From Anaerolineae bacterium (GTDB taxonomy: Bacteria > Chloroflexota > Anaerolineae > Aggregatilineales > Aggregatilineaceae): DNA of 64,000 nt. The stretch spans positions 62,001 to 126,000 of the forward strand of contig JAHDLB010000006.1 in assembly GCA_018432315.1 (NCBI GenBank), read 5' to 3'. Below the pieces are notes generated by a model. The model was not told the origin of the DNA and did no database searches. It saw only the letters and a program-made list of their open reading frames with translations. The position numbers and the translations under genes are program-made. The number at the start of each line of letters is the position of its first letter. Within the stretch, counting starts at the first letter, position 1. Below are positions 17,480-27,600 of this stretch, piece after piece.

Positions 17480-18814
17480 ATGGCCGTAGTCAAACCGTTT
17501 CGCGCTGTCCGGTACAACCCGGACCGCATCCCCGATATGCAGCGTGTCGTCAGCCAGCCGTATGACCGGATCGGCGATGAACTCCAGGAGCGTTATTACC
17601 AGCTCAGCCCCTACAACGTCGTGCGGATCATCCAGGGGAAGGCCGAGCCCGGCGACGCGCCCGATGGACCCAACCCGTACACGCGGGCGCGCGATCACTA
17701 CGCGGCATGGCAGCAGAGCGGCGTCCTCGTCCGCGAAGCGCAGCCGGCCTACTATGCCTACGAACAGGCGTTCACCGTCGGCGGCGCGGAATACCGGCGC
17801 CTGGGGCTGATGGCTGCCGTGCAGCTCGCCGGCTTCGACGAGGGGATCGTGCTGCCCCACGAGCGCACCCACAGTGGGCCAAAAGAAGATCGCCTGCGCC
17901 TGCTGACCACCCTCCAGGCGCACACCGAGCAGATCTTCCTGCTGTATCCGGACTCGGAAAACAAGGTCAACGCGTTCATCCGGCAGGCGATCGACGGGCG
18001 AGCGCCCGACATCGATGTCGTCGAGATATTCGAGAGCGGCGTGCGCCAGCGCGTCTGGGTCATCACCCAGCCGGAAATTCTCGGCGCCATCCAGCACGAG
18101 ATGGAACCCAAGCGAAATCTGATCATTGCCGACGGGCACCATCGCTATGAAACCGCGCTGACGTATCGCGACCTCCAGCGCCGGGCGCACCCCGACGCCC
18201 CGCCCGATGCCGCGTTCAATTTCGTCGCCGCCACGCTGGTGAGCATGGACGATCCGGGCCTCGTCGTCCTGCCGACCCACCGCGAAATCTGCAATTTCGA
18301 CGCGATCACACCACAGGAGCTGCTCGCGCGCGCCGGAGAGCATTTTGCGATCGAACAGGTGCCGGACCTGCCGGCCTGCCTGTCGGCGATCAACGCGCAC
18401 CCCACCGACCACGCCTTCGGCTTTTACGGCGGTCCGCCCACCGGCTATCACGTGCTCGCGATTCGCGACGAAGATCTGCCCTTCCGCCTGATCGACCGGC
18501 CTGTCTCGCGCGAGTGGAAGTCGCTCGCCGTCAGTATCCTGCACGACATCCTGCTCTATCGCGTCGCCGGGGTGCCCGAAAGCGGCATCGAGGATAAGTC
18601 AATGATTCGCTACCACCGCGATCCGCAAGAGGCTATCGATAACGTCGACAGCGGGCAGGGCAATTTCGTGTTCTTCGTCAGCCCTACCCCCATCGAGCAG
18701 ATCAAGGCCGTTGCGGCCCATGGCGAAAAGATGCCGCAGAAAAGCACCGATTTCTACCCCAAAATCATATCTGGGCTCAGCCTGTTGCCCGTTGGAGAAA
18801 ACGAGCGGCTATGA
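17480..18814 (+). CDS. DUF1015 family protein
   Basis: A 444-residue soluble protein of the conserved DUF1015 family, seen with AVVKPFRAVRYNP at the start, VVSQPYDRI, NVVRIIQGK, ADGHHRYETAL (Asp218-Arg222) and RYHRDPQEAI near the end. Family function is not established to my knowledge. The DGHHR motif resembles the active-site motif of ParB/SerK-type folds, which suggests a nucleotide- or phosphate-handling role, but this is inference. AGGAGG (17462-17467) precedes ATG 17480 by 12 nt; the frame could extend to 17426 without support. The stop overlaps the ATG of the ACT-domain gene by 4 bp, so the two are translationally coupled. Confidence 0.85.
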   Translation: MAVVKPFRAVRYNPDRIPDMQRVVSQPYDRIGDELQERYYQLSPYNVVRIIQGKAEPGDAPDGPNPYTRARDHYAAWQQSGVLVREAQPAYYAYEQAFTVGGAEYRRLGLMAAVQLAGFDEGIVLPHERTHSGPKEDRLRLLTTLQAHTEQIFLLYPDSENKVNAFIRQAIDGRAPDIDVVEIFESGVRQRVWVITQPEILGAIQHEMEPKRNLIIADGHHRYETALTYRDLQRRAHPDAPPDAAFNFVAATLVSMDDPGLVVLPTHREICNFDAITPQELLARAGEHFAIEQVPDLPACLSAINAHPTDHAFGFYGGPPTGYHVLAIRDEDLPFRLIDRPVSREWKSLAVSILHDILLYRVAGVPESGIEDKSMIRYHRDPQEAIDNVDSGQGNFVFFVSPTPIEQIKAVAAHGEKMPQKSTDFYPKIISGLSLLPVGENERL

Positions 18815-19242
18815 CCACCTCGCGCGATGCGCTGCGAAGCGCGCAGCTCTACACCGACGATATCCTGTACTGCCTCGTCCACCTGCCGCCGGGCGCCATC
18901 ACGGCGGCGGCGGGAGTCCTGGCCGAGATCGGCACGCCATTCAGCGCCCTCATCGCGGACAAGGACGAGGTAACGCTGCTGGTTCCCCAGGAAGCATGGG
19001 ATGATTTCGCCCGCCGCCTCCCCGATCACGAGGTCCAGGCCGGCTATCGCCTCATCACTTTCGACTTGGTGCTGGACATGAACCTGGTCGGATTCCTGGC
19101 GCTCGTCAGCCAGATTCTCGCCGGCGCCGGCGTGCCCCTGCTGGCCCTGAGCGCCTACCAACGCGATCACATCCTGGTCCAGGCTGCTCACTTCGACGCC
19201 GCCTGGGCTGCGCTGCGCCAGGCACAATCGAGCGAAGATTAG
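18811..19242 (+). CDS. ACT-like domain protein (tandem, CASTOR-type)
   Basis: A 143-residue protein resembling the ACT_7/CASTOR-like group: two roughly 65-residue beta-alpha-beta units (YCLVHLPPGAI...FSALIADKDEVTLLV and YRLITFDLVLDMN...LLALSAYQRDHILV). The second has the typical LSAYQRDHIL ending. ACT domains bind amino acids or similar small ligands and usually regulate metabolism. Its start overlaps the DUF1015 stop (ATGA), so it is likely a ligand-sensing partner of DUF1015. Confidence 0.8.
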   Translation: MTTSRDALRSAQLYTDDILYCLVHLPPGAITAAAGVLAEIGTPFSALIADKDEVTLLVPQEAWDDFARRLPDHEVQAGYRLITFDLVLDMNLVGFLALVSQILAGAGVPLLALSAYQRDHILVQAAHFDAAWAALRQAQSSED

Positions 19243-19269
19243 CGATTGGGTCTAGGATAGAGATCGGGT

Positions 19270-19275
19270 TAAAAT
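19270..19275 (+). promoter_or_regulatory. -10 element, leaderless arrangement
   Basis: TAAAAT ends six bases before ATG 19282; a weak -35 (TTGGGT, 19246-19251) lies 18 bp upstream. The spacing equals that of the sirtuin gene and implies a leaderless mRNA. Confidence 0.45.
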
Positions 19276-19281
19276 CGGGGC

Positions 19282-19647
19282 ATGGACCTGATCATTCAAA
19301 ACAATGCAAACCTGTTCCCGCGCGACCAGATTCGTATCGAGCGGCTGGAGGTCGCGCCCTACCCGGATGGGCGGCGCGTCAAGGTGACCACTCAGATCAC
19401 ACCGTTTCGAGAGCGGCCCAATCTGGACATTGCTATCTTCGATGCGGACGGCGCGCGAGTGGCGTCATCCAGCGTGATTGGCGCGATGACGTTCAAGCTG
19501 GAATTGAATCTGCACTTGCGGGGGGATACTGCGCCCGAAGGAACGTTTTCGGTGCGGGTAAAGCTCTATTTCGACGACATCGACGCGCCTCAGGACGCCA
19601 AGCAGGCTCAATTCCACATTGAGCCATCCGCATCTGGCGACGAGTAG
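19282..19647 (+). CDS. Small beta-rich protein of unknown function
   Basis: A 121-residue protein without signal peptide or membrane segment. Alternating hydrophobic strands (KVTTQITPF, LDIAIFDADGARVASSS, FKLELNLHLRG, FSVRVKLYF) suggest a small beta-sandwich. No family was recognised. It appears to have its own promoter and precedes the kinase gene by 80 bp; the kinase has a separate -10 (TATACT, 19673-19678). Confidence 0.7.
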   Translation: MDLIIQNNANLFPRDQIRIERLEVAPYPDGRRVKVTTQITPFRERPNLDIAIFDADGARVASSSVIGAMTFKLELNLHLRGDTAPEGTFSVRVKLYFDDIDAPQDAKQAQFHIEPSASGDE

Positions 19648-19727
19648 GCTTGGGTAGCGGGTCAATATCAGCTATACTACCAACCATCTTGCACAGGCCT
19701 GCCCGCAGTTAAAGGCATTGCAAATCC

Positions 19728-21608
19728 GTGTCACGAAAAAGACTCGGCAAGTACGAAATTATTGAGCGCATTGGTCGCGGTGGGATGGCCGAGGTGTATC
19801 GCGGCTATCACGCGGCCCTCGACCGCTACGTTGCGATCAAACTGCTGCATCCCTTCCTGGCCGACGACCCCGAGTTCAAGGATCGCTTCGAGAACGAAGC
19901 TCGCAACGTCGCCAAGCTCAAACACCCCAACATCGTCCAGGTGTACGACTTCGAGTACGATGCCGAAGGCGACAGCTATTACATGGTCATGGAGATGATC
20001 AACGGCCCCACCCTCAAAGACCGGCTGTTTGATCTCGGCAACGTAGGCGAGCGCTTCACCATCCCCGAGGCGATCCGCATCATCAAAGCGGCTGCCGAAG
20101 CCCTGGCCTATGCCCACCACCGCAACATGATCCACCGCGACGTGAAGCCTGCCAACCTCATGCTCGATGAGGATCACCGGGTCGTGCTCACCGACTTCGG
20201 CATCGCCAAAATCGTGACCGGCGCGCAGTTCACCGCCAGCGGGGGCATGGTGGGCACCCCGGCGTACATGGCCCCCGAACAGGGCCTCGGCGAAGCGGGC
20301 GACGAGCGATCCGACATTTACTCCCTCGGCGTCATTTTGTTTCAACTGGTGACCGGTCGCCTGCCCTACGACGCGGACACGCCCCTGGCGATCATCCTGA
20401 AACACGTCAACGACCCGCTGCCGCCGCCCAGTGAATTCGCCCGGGACATCCCCGCCGACCTGGAGCGCATCATCTGCAAGGCGATGGCGAAAGAACCGGA
20501 TGACCGCTATCAGACCGCCGCCGAACTCGCCCGCGAGCTGAGCTATCTCGACGATTACGGAGTGCGCCAGGCCATCTTCGACACGCCTTCACGGGCGAAC
20601 CTCGACGGGTCGCGCTCGCCGTGGGAAACCGAGCCAGCCGCACCCTCGCCCGCCGATCGCGCCCGCCTCGCCGCCAACTCGCCGGACCAGACGCGCCGTT
20701 TGCCCGAGGCGTACCCGGCCCGCGGCATCGCCCGCTCGGCCTCGTCGCGGCTCGATGTGACTGGGGTTTTGGGGCTGCTCGTGGGGATCGTATTGGTGTC
20801 CACCCTTGCCTTCATCGGCTTCGGTAACGACGACCTCCCGCTGGTGGGCCTCGTCAGACCCGGCAGCACGGACACGCCAGCCACCACGACTGCCATCGCC
20901 CAGGTTGCGCCGCCCACCACGCCCGTGCACACATCGACGCCCGAGCCGACCGAGATCCCGGCCCGGCAGGTCACCGCCACGACCCCGGCTGCTGAGACGG
21001 CGACGGTCACGCCAACGCCCACGCCCACCCAAACCGCGACCCCGACCCTGACGCCATCGCCCAACCTGACCGTCACCGCTCTGTTCCATCTGGTCGAAAC
21101 ACAGTCCGCCGCGACCCCTACCCCGGATATGACCCAAACCATCGAGGCGTGCGATTTCGAGTACATCGTCGTTCAGCCAGAGCGGCACAACGAGCCCCCC
21201 TCCTACAATAACTCGTCGAGCCCGCGCCTCGTGCGCTTCAACTCAGACTTCACAATCGAGATCGTGCTGCGCAACACGGGCAGTTGTGCCTGGCCCAAAG
21301 GCGTCCGGCTCACGTACAACCGGGCACTCACGCTCAATCCGGATGACTCCGTCAACATGGAACCCTTGCGCGAAGCGTGTGAGGATGATCTGCGACCTGG
21401 GCTCAATTTCGCCGCGCAAGAGCAGTCGAATTTCTACTTCACGCGGGCCGTCGACGTGACGGGCGAGACGGACGTCCTGGAGTTCACCGGCAAAGCGCCC
21501 CGGCTCTACGGCTGCTATTACAGCGTGTGGGACCTGCTCTACCCGGACAGCAGCGTCAAAATTGGCCGCCCGCTCGTGTTGACCATTCGCGTCTGGGGCA
21601 GCGGGTAG
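19728..21608 (+). CDS. Membrane Ser/Thr kinase with extracellular NBR1-type Ig-like domain
   Basis: A 626-residue PknB-type kinase. The kinase domain spans ~1-275: Gly loop (IGRGGMAEVYRG), VAIK Lys, HRDVKPAN with catalytic Asp138, DFG, and the MAPEQ activation-loop end. A linker, one transmembrane helix (~345-367), a Thr/Pro-rich spacer and a C-terminal beta domain (~490-626) follow. That domain carries FTIEIVLRNTGSCAWPKGVRL, the signature of the NBR1 central Ig-like domain. The kinase is cytoplasmic and the Ig-like domain faces outward, probably as a sensor. The GTG start fits the MSRKRLGKYEI opening common to such kinases; AAAGG lies 12 nt upstream. Confidence 0.92.
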   Translation: MSRKRLGKYEIIERIGRGGMAEVYRGYHAALDRYVAIKLLHPFLADDPEFKDRFENEARNVAKLKHPNIVQVYDFEYDAEGDSYYMVMEMINGPTLKDRLFDLGNVGERFTIPEAIRIIKAAAEALAYAHHRNMIHRDVKPANLMLDEDHRVVLTDFGIAKIVTGAQFTASGGMVGTPAYMAPEQGLGEAGDERSDIYSLGVILFQLVTGRLPYDADTPLAIILKHVNDPLPPPSEFARDIPADLERIICKAMAKEPDDRYQTAAELARELSYLDDYGVRQAIFDTPSRANLDGSRSPWETEPAAPSPADRARLAANSPDQTRRLPEAYPARGIARSASSRLDVTGVLGLLVGIVLVSTLAFIGFGNDDLPLVGLVRPGSTDTPATTTAIAQVAPPTTPVHTSTPEPTEIPARQVTATTPAAETATVTPTPTPTQTATPTLTPSPNLTVTALFHLVETQSAATPTPDMTQTIEACDFEYIVVQPERHNEPPSYNNSSSPRLVRFNSDFTIEIVLRNTGSCAWPKGVRLTYNRALTLNPDDSVNMEPLREACEDDLRPGLNFAAQEQSNFYFTRAVDVTGETDVLEFTGKAPRLYGCYYSVWDLLYPDSSVKIGRPLVLTIRVWGSG

Positions 21609-21628
21609 CCACGCGCCCCGCGAAAACG

Positions 21629-21665
21629 AACGCGCCCCAACCAACGTGGCCGGGGCGCGTTTTTC
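21629..21665. terminator. Bidirectional terminator between kinase and giant surface gene
   Basis: CGCGCCCC (21631-21638) pairs with GGGGCGCG (21652-21659), followed by TTTTTT on the plus strand and preceded by A-rich sequence, so it can serve both convergent genes. Confidence 0.88.
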
Positions 21666-21685
21666 GTTCTGCGAACGTTGTGTGA

Positions 21686-24600
21686 TTAGCTCTGCGCGGG
21701 CACGGCCTGCACCACCAGCCGCTGTGCGAAGACGCCGCGCGCATTGTTCCAGTCGGTGCACGTGATCAGGGTGAGAGTCTGCCCGTCGGTCGGAGCCGTG
21801 ACCGTCCAGTCCCCTGGCTCGACCTTGCGGGTGTTCGTCACCAGAAACGTATGCTCCGCCTCGCCCTCGACCACGATGATCTCGTCACCCGATTCCAGCT
21901 CGCCCAACCCCCAGAAGGGGCCCGGATTCTCCGCGCCGAGCTGGACGTGCGCCGCCAGGACGGTGTTGCCCCATCCCGGCGCGAGCCACGTCGTGCCCTC
22001 CAGCCAGCCGATGTAGTTCCCCAGCCCGCTGACGTCCCACTGCCGGTTCTCGAAGGGAATCTCGACAATCGGGATCGGCCCGCGAAACTGCCCGGCCAGC
22101 TTGGGGATCATCAGCGCGCGGATACCGGCAGGCTCCGGCGGCACGTACGGCGTAGCCGTCGGTGGGAACTCGAACACCAGCCCACCATCGCCAGCGGGGG
22201 CGGTCTCATTGGGCGCCACCGTCGGGCCCGGCACCGCGCCGCTCGTCGACTCCGGCTTATCGTCGTCGCGAGTCACCAGCAGCGCCACGCCCGCCGCGAC
22301 GATGATCAGGACGAGCAGCACGAACATCACCGCGACCAGCATCCGGCGGTTCGACACCTGGGCGCTCAACACCAGCATCAGCCCTCCGGCGAGCAGAACG
22401 CCGAGCAGGCCACCCAACCGCCCCCCTTCCTGGAGCGACGAGGAACGAATGCCGGTCGCCGGGAGCGTTATCGCCTCTGGGCCGACGTTGACGCTGGCCG
22501 TGCTGCACACTTGCTCGCTACCATCACGCGCCGCGCAGGCCGTATTCGAGATGGTCGCGGGCGTCTGGACCGTATCGCTGACCAGCGTGTACAACGTCAG
22601 CGTGACGGTCGCCCCGGCCTCCAACGTCCCGGTCGACACCGTGATGGTCTGCCCGTCCACGAAGGACGTGCCGCGATCGACGGTGGCCGAAGACAGCGTC
22701 AGCGAGCCGGGCACCTGATCCTGGATGGTGACGTTCGTCATCGGCACCGTGCCGCCGTTCCGAACCGTGACGGTCCAGGTGATCGGCTCGCCGGGCTGGG
22801 CCGTGGACGCGCTGGCCGCCTTGCTCACGATCGGCTCAGTCGCGTTGGGATCGAGCCCCGGCGCCGGCGTCGGCGTCGGTGTCGCGCCGGCCAGTGGGGT
22901 GATGGTCACGTCGACCGACGCGGTGACCACGTTCTCGCCCAGGTCGGTCCCGGTGACGTCTACCTGGAAGACGTACGGCTGCGTCTGGTCCTCGACTTTC
23001 ACGAGAATGCCCGAGGCGATCATGCCGGGGTCCAAATCGGGCCGGGAGAGCGTCAGCGAGCCGGTGATCTCCTGCGCGGATCGATCGGTGTGCCCGCTGA
23101 CCAGCATGAGGCCACGCGTGCTCCCCACCGGCGTGATCGTGTACGTCGCCTGCAGGTTATTGAGCGGTATCGTCCCGATGTTCTCGACGAAGACATCAAA
23201 CCGGACCGTCTCGCCATACGCCGGGTTCACCGGCGTCACCGAGGCGCTGACCTCCAGCTCGGCCTGCTCGATCTCGAACACGACCGTGAAGTCATCCGAT
23301 GTTGTGAATTCATCCGCGCTTGCGCGCAGCCCATCGTCATCGGGGAACGCCGGATCGCTGGGGCTGTACCCGCCTTCGACGGATACCGGGTACGCCGTCG
23401 TGACTTCGCCTTCACCCACCTCACGGGTTCGACTCGCGATGAACGTCTGACTCTCGCCCGGCTGCAAGACCGTATTCCTGATGATCTTCATATCGTCGTC
23501 GGTGGGGTCACCGGAACCATCTGTGAAGAGACCGTGCAGCCCGAGGTCGCCTAGCGATGGAGTGAAGTGACATGCAGCAGTTTCGTCAACCGTCTCGTCA
23601 CAGCCGATCGGCGACGCGCCCTCGTTCGTCAGGATCAGGCTGTAAGTCAGCTCGTCGCCCGGCTGGGCAGGATTCGGCTCGATGACGAACTCCACGTCTA
23701 GCACGAGGTCCACCAGTTGCACCGTCATCGCGTCCGTACCGCTGACCGGCGCTGCTCCGCGGGTGCCGCCCGCTGTCACTGAGATTTCCGGAGTCAGGTT
23801 CGCGTTGCTGTCCGCGCCAACCGGCGGAAGGTACTGGCAGCTAAGCGTCAGGTTGACCCCCGCTCCCAGCGTCGTGGGCTCGGGGACCGGATCCAGGTGC
23901 GTGCAGCTCACGACGTCGCCATCGATGCGGACGACGTAATCGAAGGCCGTGATCGGGACGTCGCCATCGTTGCGCACGCTGAACACGATTTCGACGTATT
24001 CGCCGGTCTGCAGCAGCGTCAGGTTGCCCGGCTGCTGCGTGATACTGAGCAGATCGACCTCGAAGTCCGAAACCTCGATGCTCGCCGTCGATTCGTCCAC
24101 CACCTCGCCCTCGATCAACAGCTCGGCGGTATTCTCGAACGTCTCGCCGTCATAGTCCGCGGGGATCACCAGGCTGCCCGTCGCGGTCGCCCCGGTGGAC
24201 GGTACCTCCTCCGGCAGCGCCGCGGTCCACGTCGTGATCGCCGGGTCGCTGAGCGTCACGCCGGTGACGGTACCGGTGGTCAGGCTCGTCACCTCGAACT
24301 GGTAGTTCACCAGGTCGCCCGGCCCGACCGGACTGGGCGTGATCACCGTCTTGGTCAGCTCCAGCAGGTCGACCAGGATCGTCGCGCTCGCCGAGTCGCG
24401 CACCTCGCCACCCACCAACACGCGGGCGGTGTTCGTGTGCTCGGTCGTCACGATATCTCCCGGCACCGTCGCGGTGTAGGTCACCGTTGCCATGTTCCCC
24501 GGCACCAGCGGCGGGATCGTCACCGCCAGCGGCGCGCCCGGCGGGTCCTCGATGGTCACGCTCACCGGGTCGGGGTCCGAGCCAACGTTTTGCACCCGCA

Positions 24601-27600
24601 GCGTGTACGTCACCGTGTCCCCTGGTTGGGCGCGTTGGGTGCTCGCCTCTTTCGTCAGCACCACGGTCGCCGCCGCCGGGTCATCGACGATCGTCACCGA
24701 AACGGAATCGGAGTCCTCGACCGGCCCGTTGCTGCTGGCCGCCGTCACCGTGACCGTGTTCGACATCGACGGCGGGTACGCGCTCGCCGGCACGGTGTAC
24801 GTCCCGCTCATCAGGAAGCTTTGCCCCGGCAGCAGTGGCTGGGCCGGCGGCGGGCTGAGCACGATCATCGGATCGTCCACGTCGAAGTCGGACAGCGGCA
24901 CCGTGCCGACGTTCGTCACTTCGACCATGTACGTGATCGTCTCGCCCGGCCCGGCGATCAACCTGTCCGCCGACTTGGTGACGAGGATGCCGCCCTCGGT
25001 CACCGGCACTTCCGCCGTCGCCGTGTCATAGACCGTGCCATCCGGGCTGGTTGCCTGCGCGTAGACCGTGCTGACGACCGGGCCGGGCAGTTCGGCGGTC
25101 ACCGTGCGATAGACGGTCACGCTTTCGCCGGGGTCGAGCGTCTGCTGTTCTGCCGTCAGCGCCAGGCTGCCTACGCTGTCGGACAGCGTCAGGCCGGTGA
25201 GCTGCTCGTCGCCAACGTTCATCGCCGTGTAGGCAAAGATGACGCTGCCTCCCGGCTCGGCATACGCGACGTTAGGCACGTTCGTCACCACCAGCCCGCT
25301 GTTAGAGATGTAAACCGCCTCGGTCGCCTGGACGATACGCGTCTGCGAGCCCGCCTTCGCCGAGACGGTCACCGTATTCCGGTAGGGGTCCGAGTCCTGG
25401 CTGGTGATCGTATGCTCACCCGTGCGCACCTCGATCTGCCCCGGTGCGAGATAGGACGGCCAGGCTGCGGGCGCGCCCGCCCGCATGAACACGACACCCG
25501 GATCGCTGTCCTGCACGTGCAGATCGTTGAGCGTGACGGTCCCGGTGTTTTCGATGCGGTAGGTGAACGTCACGGTGTCCCCGATGGCGGCCACGGTGGT
25601 GTTGGCCGTCTTGGTCACCGACAGCCCCATCTCGACGATCTCGACGGTGTTGGTGGCGGTATCCGTCACCAGCACCCCGCCCTGCGTGCCGGTCGCGACC
25701 GCCGTGTTGACCAGCGGCGCGCCGTCGGCCAGCGACACCACGTGATCGAACGTGCAGCTTGCCGGCGTGCTCCCCAGCGAGGCGACGGTGCAGTCGGGGA
25801 TGGCGCTCGTGCCATGCGGGCTCATCGTGTCCACCACGCTGACGTTGGTGATCGGATTGTTGTCGGGATCGGCGTTGAGGTTGGTCAGCGTCAGCGTGTA
25901 CTGGATCGTCTGGCCCAGGGACGCCCGGCCATTGGCCGCGTTGGACGTCTTCGTTAGTTGCAGGTCGCTGGTCACCAGGTTGAGCGTCGCCGTGTCGGTG
26001 TCCTGCACCGTGACGACCGGCTCCGCCGACTCAGCAGTGACCGTCACCAGGTTCACGATCGGATCGGGATCGCCCTGCTGCACCGTGTACGTGTACTTGA
26101 AGGTGACCTCGTCCTCTCCGCCGGGCAGGCCGTCATCCGGCGCCAGCACGCCTGGGCGCCCCGCGATCGGCCACGCGATGGCGTCGAAAACGCTATCGTC
26201 GACCAGCGTATCCGTGATCGAGATGTTCTGAACCTCAATCACGCTCGGGTTGAAGATGCGCAGATAGTACGTCACCGTGTCACCCACCTGCGCCACGTTC
26301 GTGCAAACCGGCGGCATGGTTGGGGCATCCTCGCGGCAGACGTCCTTCTCGACGCCGACGTCCACGCCCTGCACGTCGACCACCGCCTGCGCCGTGTTCA
26401 GCACGGCGGTGCTGCCGGCATATCCGGTCACCGTCACCCGGTTCACGTAAGGATCGGGATCGTCGACTTGCAGCGTGTACGCGTAGACGTACTCGAACTC
26501 CTCGCCGGCATCGAGCGTGCCGGAGTCGTCAACCGGATCGCCGTCCTCGTCGCTGTCCGGGAACCCGTCCTCGATCGTCACGTAGCCGCCCGGCAGTCCC
26601 CGATCGGTGATCACCAGTTTGTTGAGCGCGGTGTTGCCCACGTTGGTCACGCGCACCGTGTAGCTGACCGGCGTGCCGACTGGCGCCGATGTCGGTGACG
26701 CGAGCTTCTCGACATTGATCCCCGCCTCGCGGATGTCGACCGTCGCCGAGGTACGGTCGCGCACCGTGGTGTCCGGCGCCACTGTCAGCCGCGCCTCGGC
26801 CTCGGCCACGTTGGTGAACTCGCTCAGCTCCCAGTCTTCGGGCACGGTCACCCTGATCGTGCCCACGACCTGCTCGCGCGACTCCAGGCCACGCGCCGGA
26901 TCATACGGATTCCCGTCTTGCGGATTCGGCACGCCACTCTCGTCATACGGTTGGGCCGTGTACCTGAATGTGCAGGTTCCCGACGTCGGGACCTCACACA
27001 GCTCGTCGAGCCGGTATTCGCTGTTGTCGGTCACGTCGCGGATGACGATCTGGTCGAGCGTGTCGCCCTCGCCGCCGCGATTGGTCACTGTGATCGTGTA
27101 TTCGACTTCCTGGCCCTGGGTGGCCGCCTGCGTTTCGGGCACCTTCACGATCCGGATGTTCGGATTCAGGATGTCCACCGACGCGGTTGCATCCGCCTCG
27201 ACCGTGATGGTCGCGCCGTGCTCGTCGGTGAAGTCACCGTATGCCGTGATCGTGTTGATGAATGGGTCTTTCTCCGGCTGCGCCGCGAGTTCTTCGACAG
27301 TCGGCATTTGCATGGTATAGAAGATGTACGCGGTTTCGAGCGGGTTCAGATCGACGGCCGACACGTCGTCGCCCTCGAACGTCATCGTCGCGCCATAGTG
27401 AGAGTCGACCGCGCGCACGTTGTGGACCGGGATCGTCCCGATGTTCGTGATGCTGATCTGGTAGCGAACCGTGTCGCCGGGGTTCGCGACAGTCGGCATC
27501 GCCGCCTTGCGCACCAGCAACTGGCTCTCGGTCACGGCCACGGTCGCCCGCGTGCTGTCCTCCACCGGGATCGGCTCAGTCTCGTTGAGCGTGCCCGTCA

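Noticed and set aside
23897-25957. Long open frames on the plus strand opposite the giant surface gene (also 26918-27916, 28919-29923)
   Set aside because: They are rich in Arg/His with no domain or start signal, and mirror the codon pattern of the real gene on the other strand.
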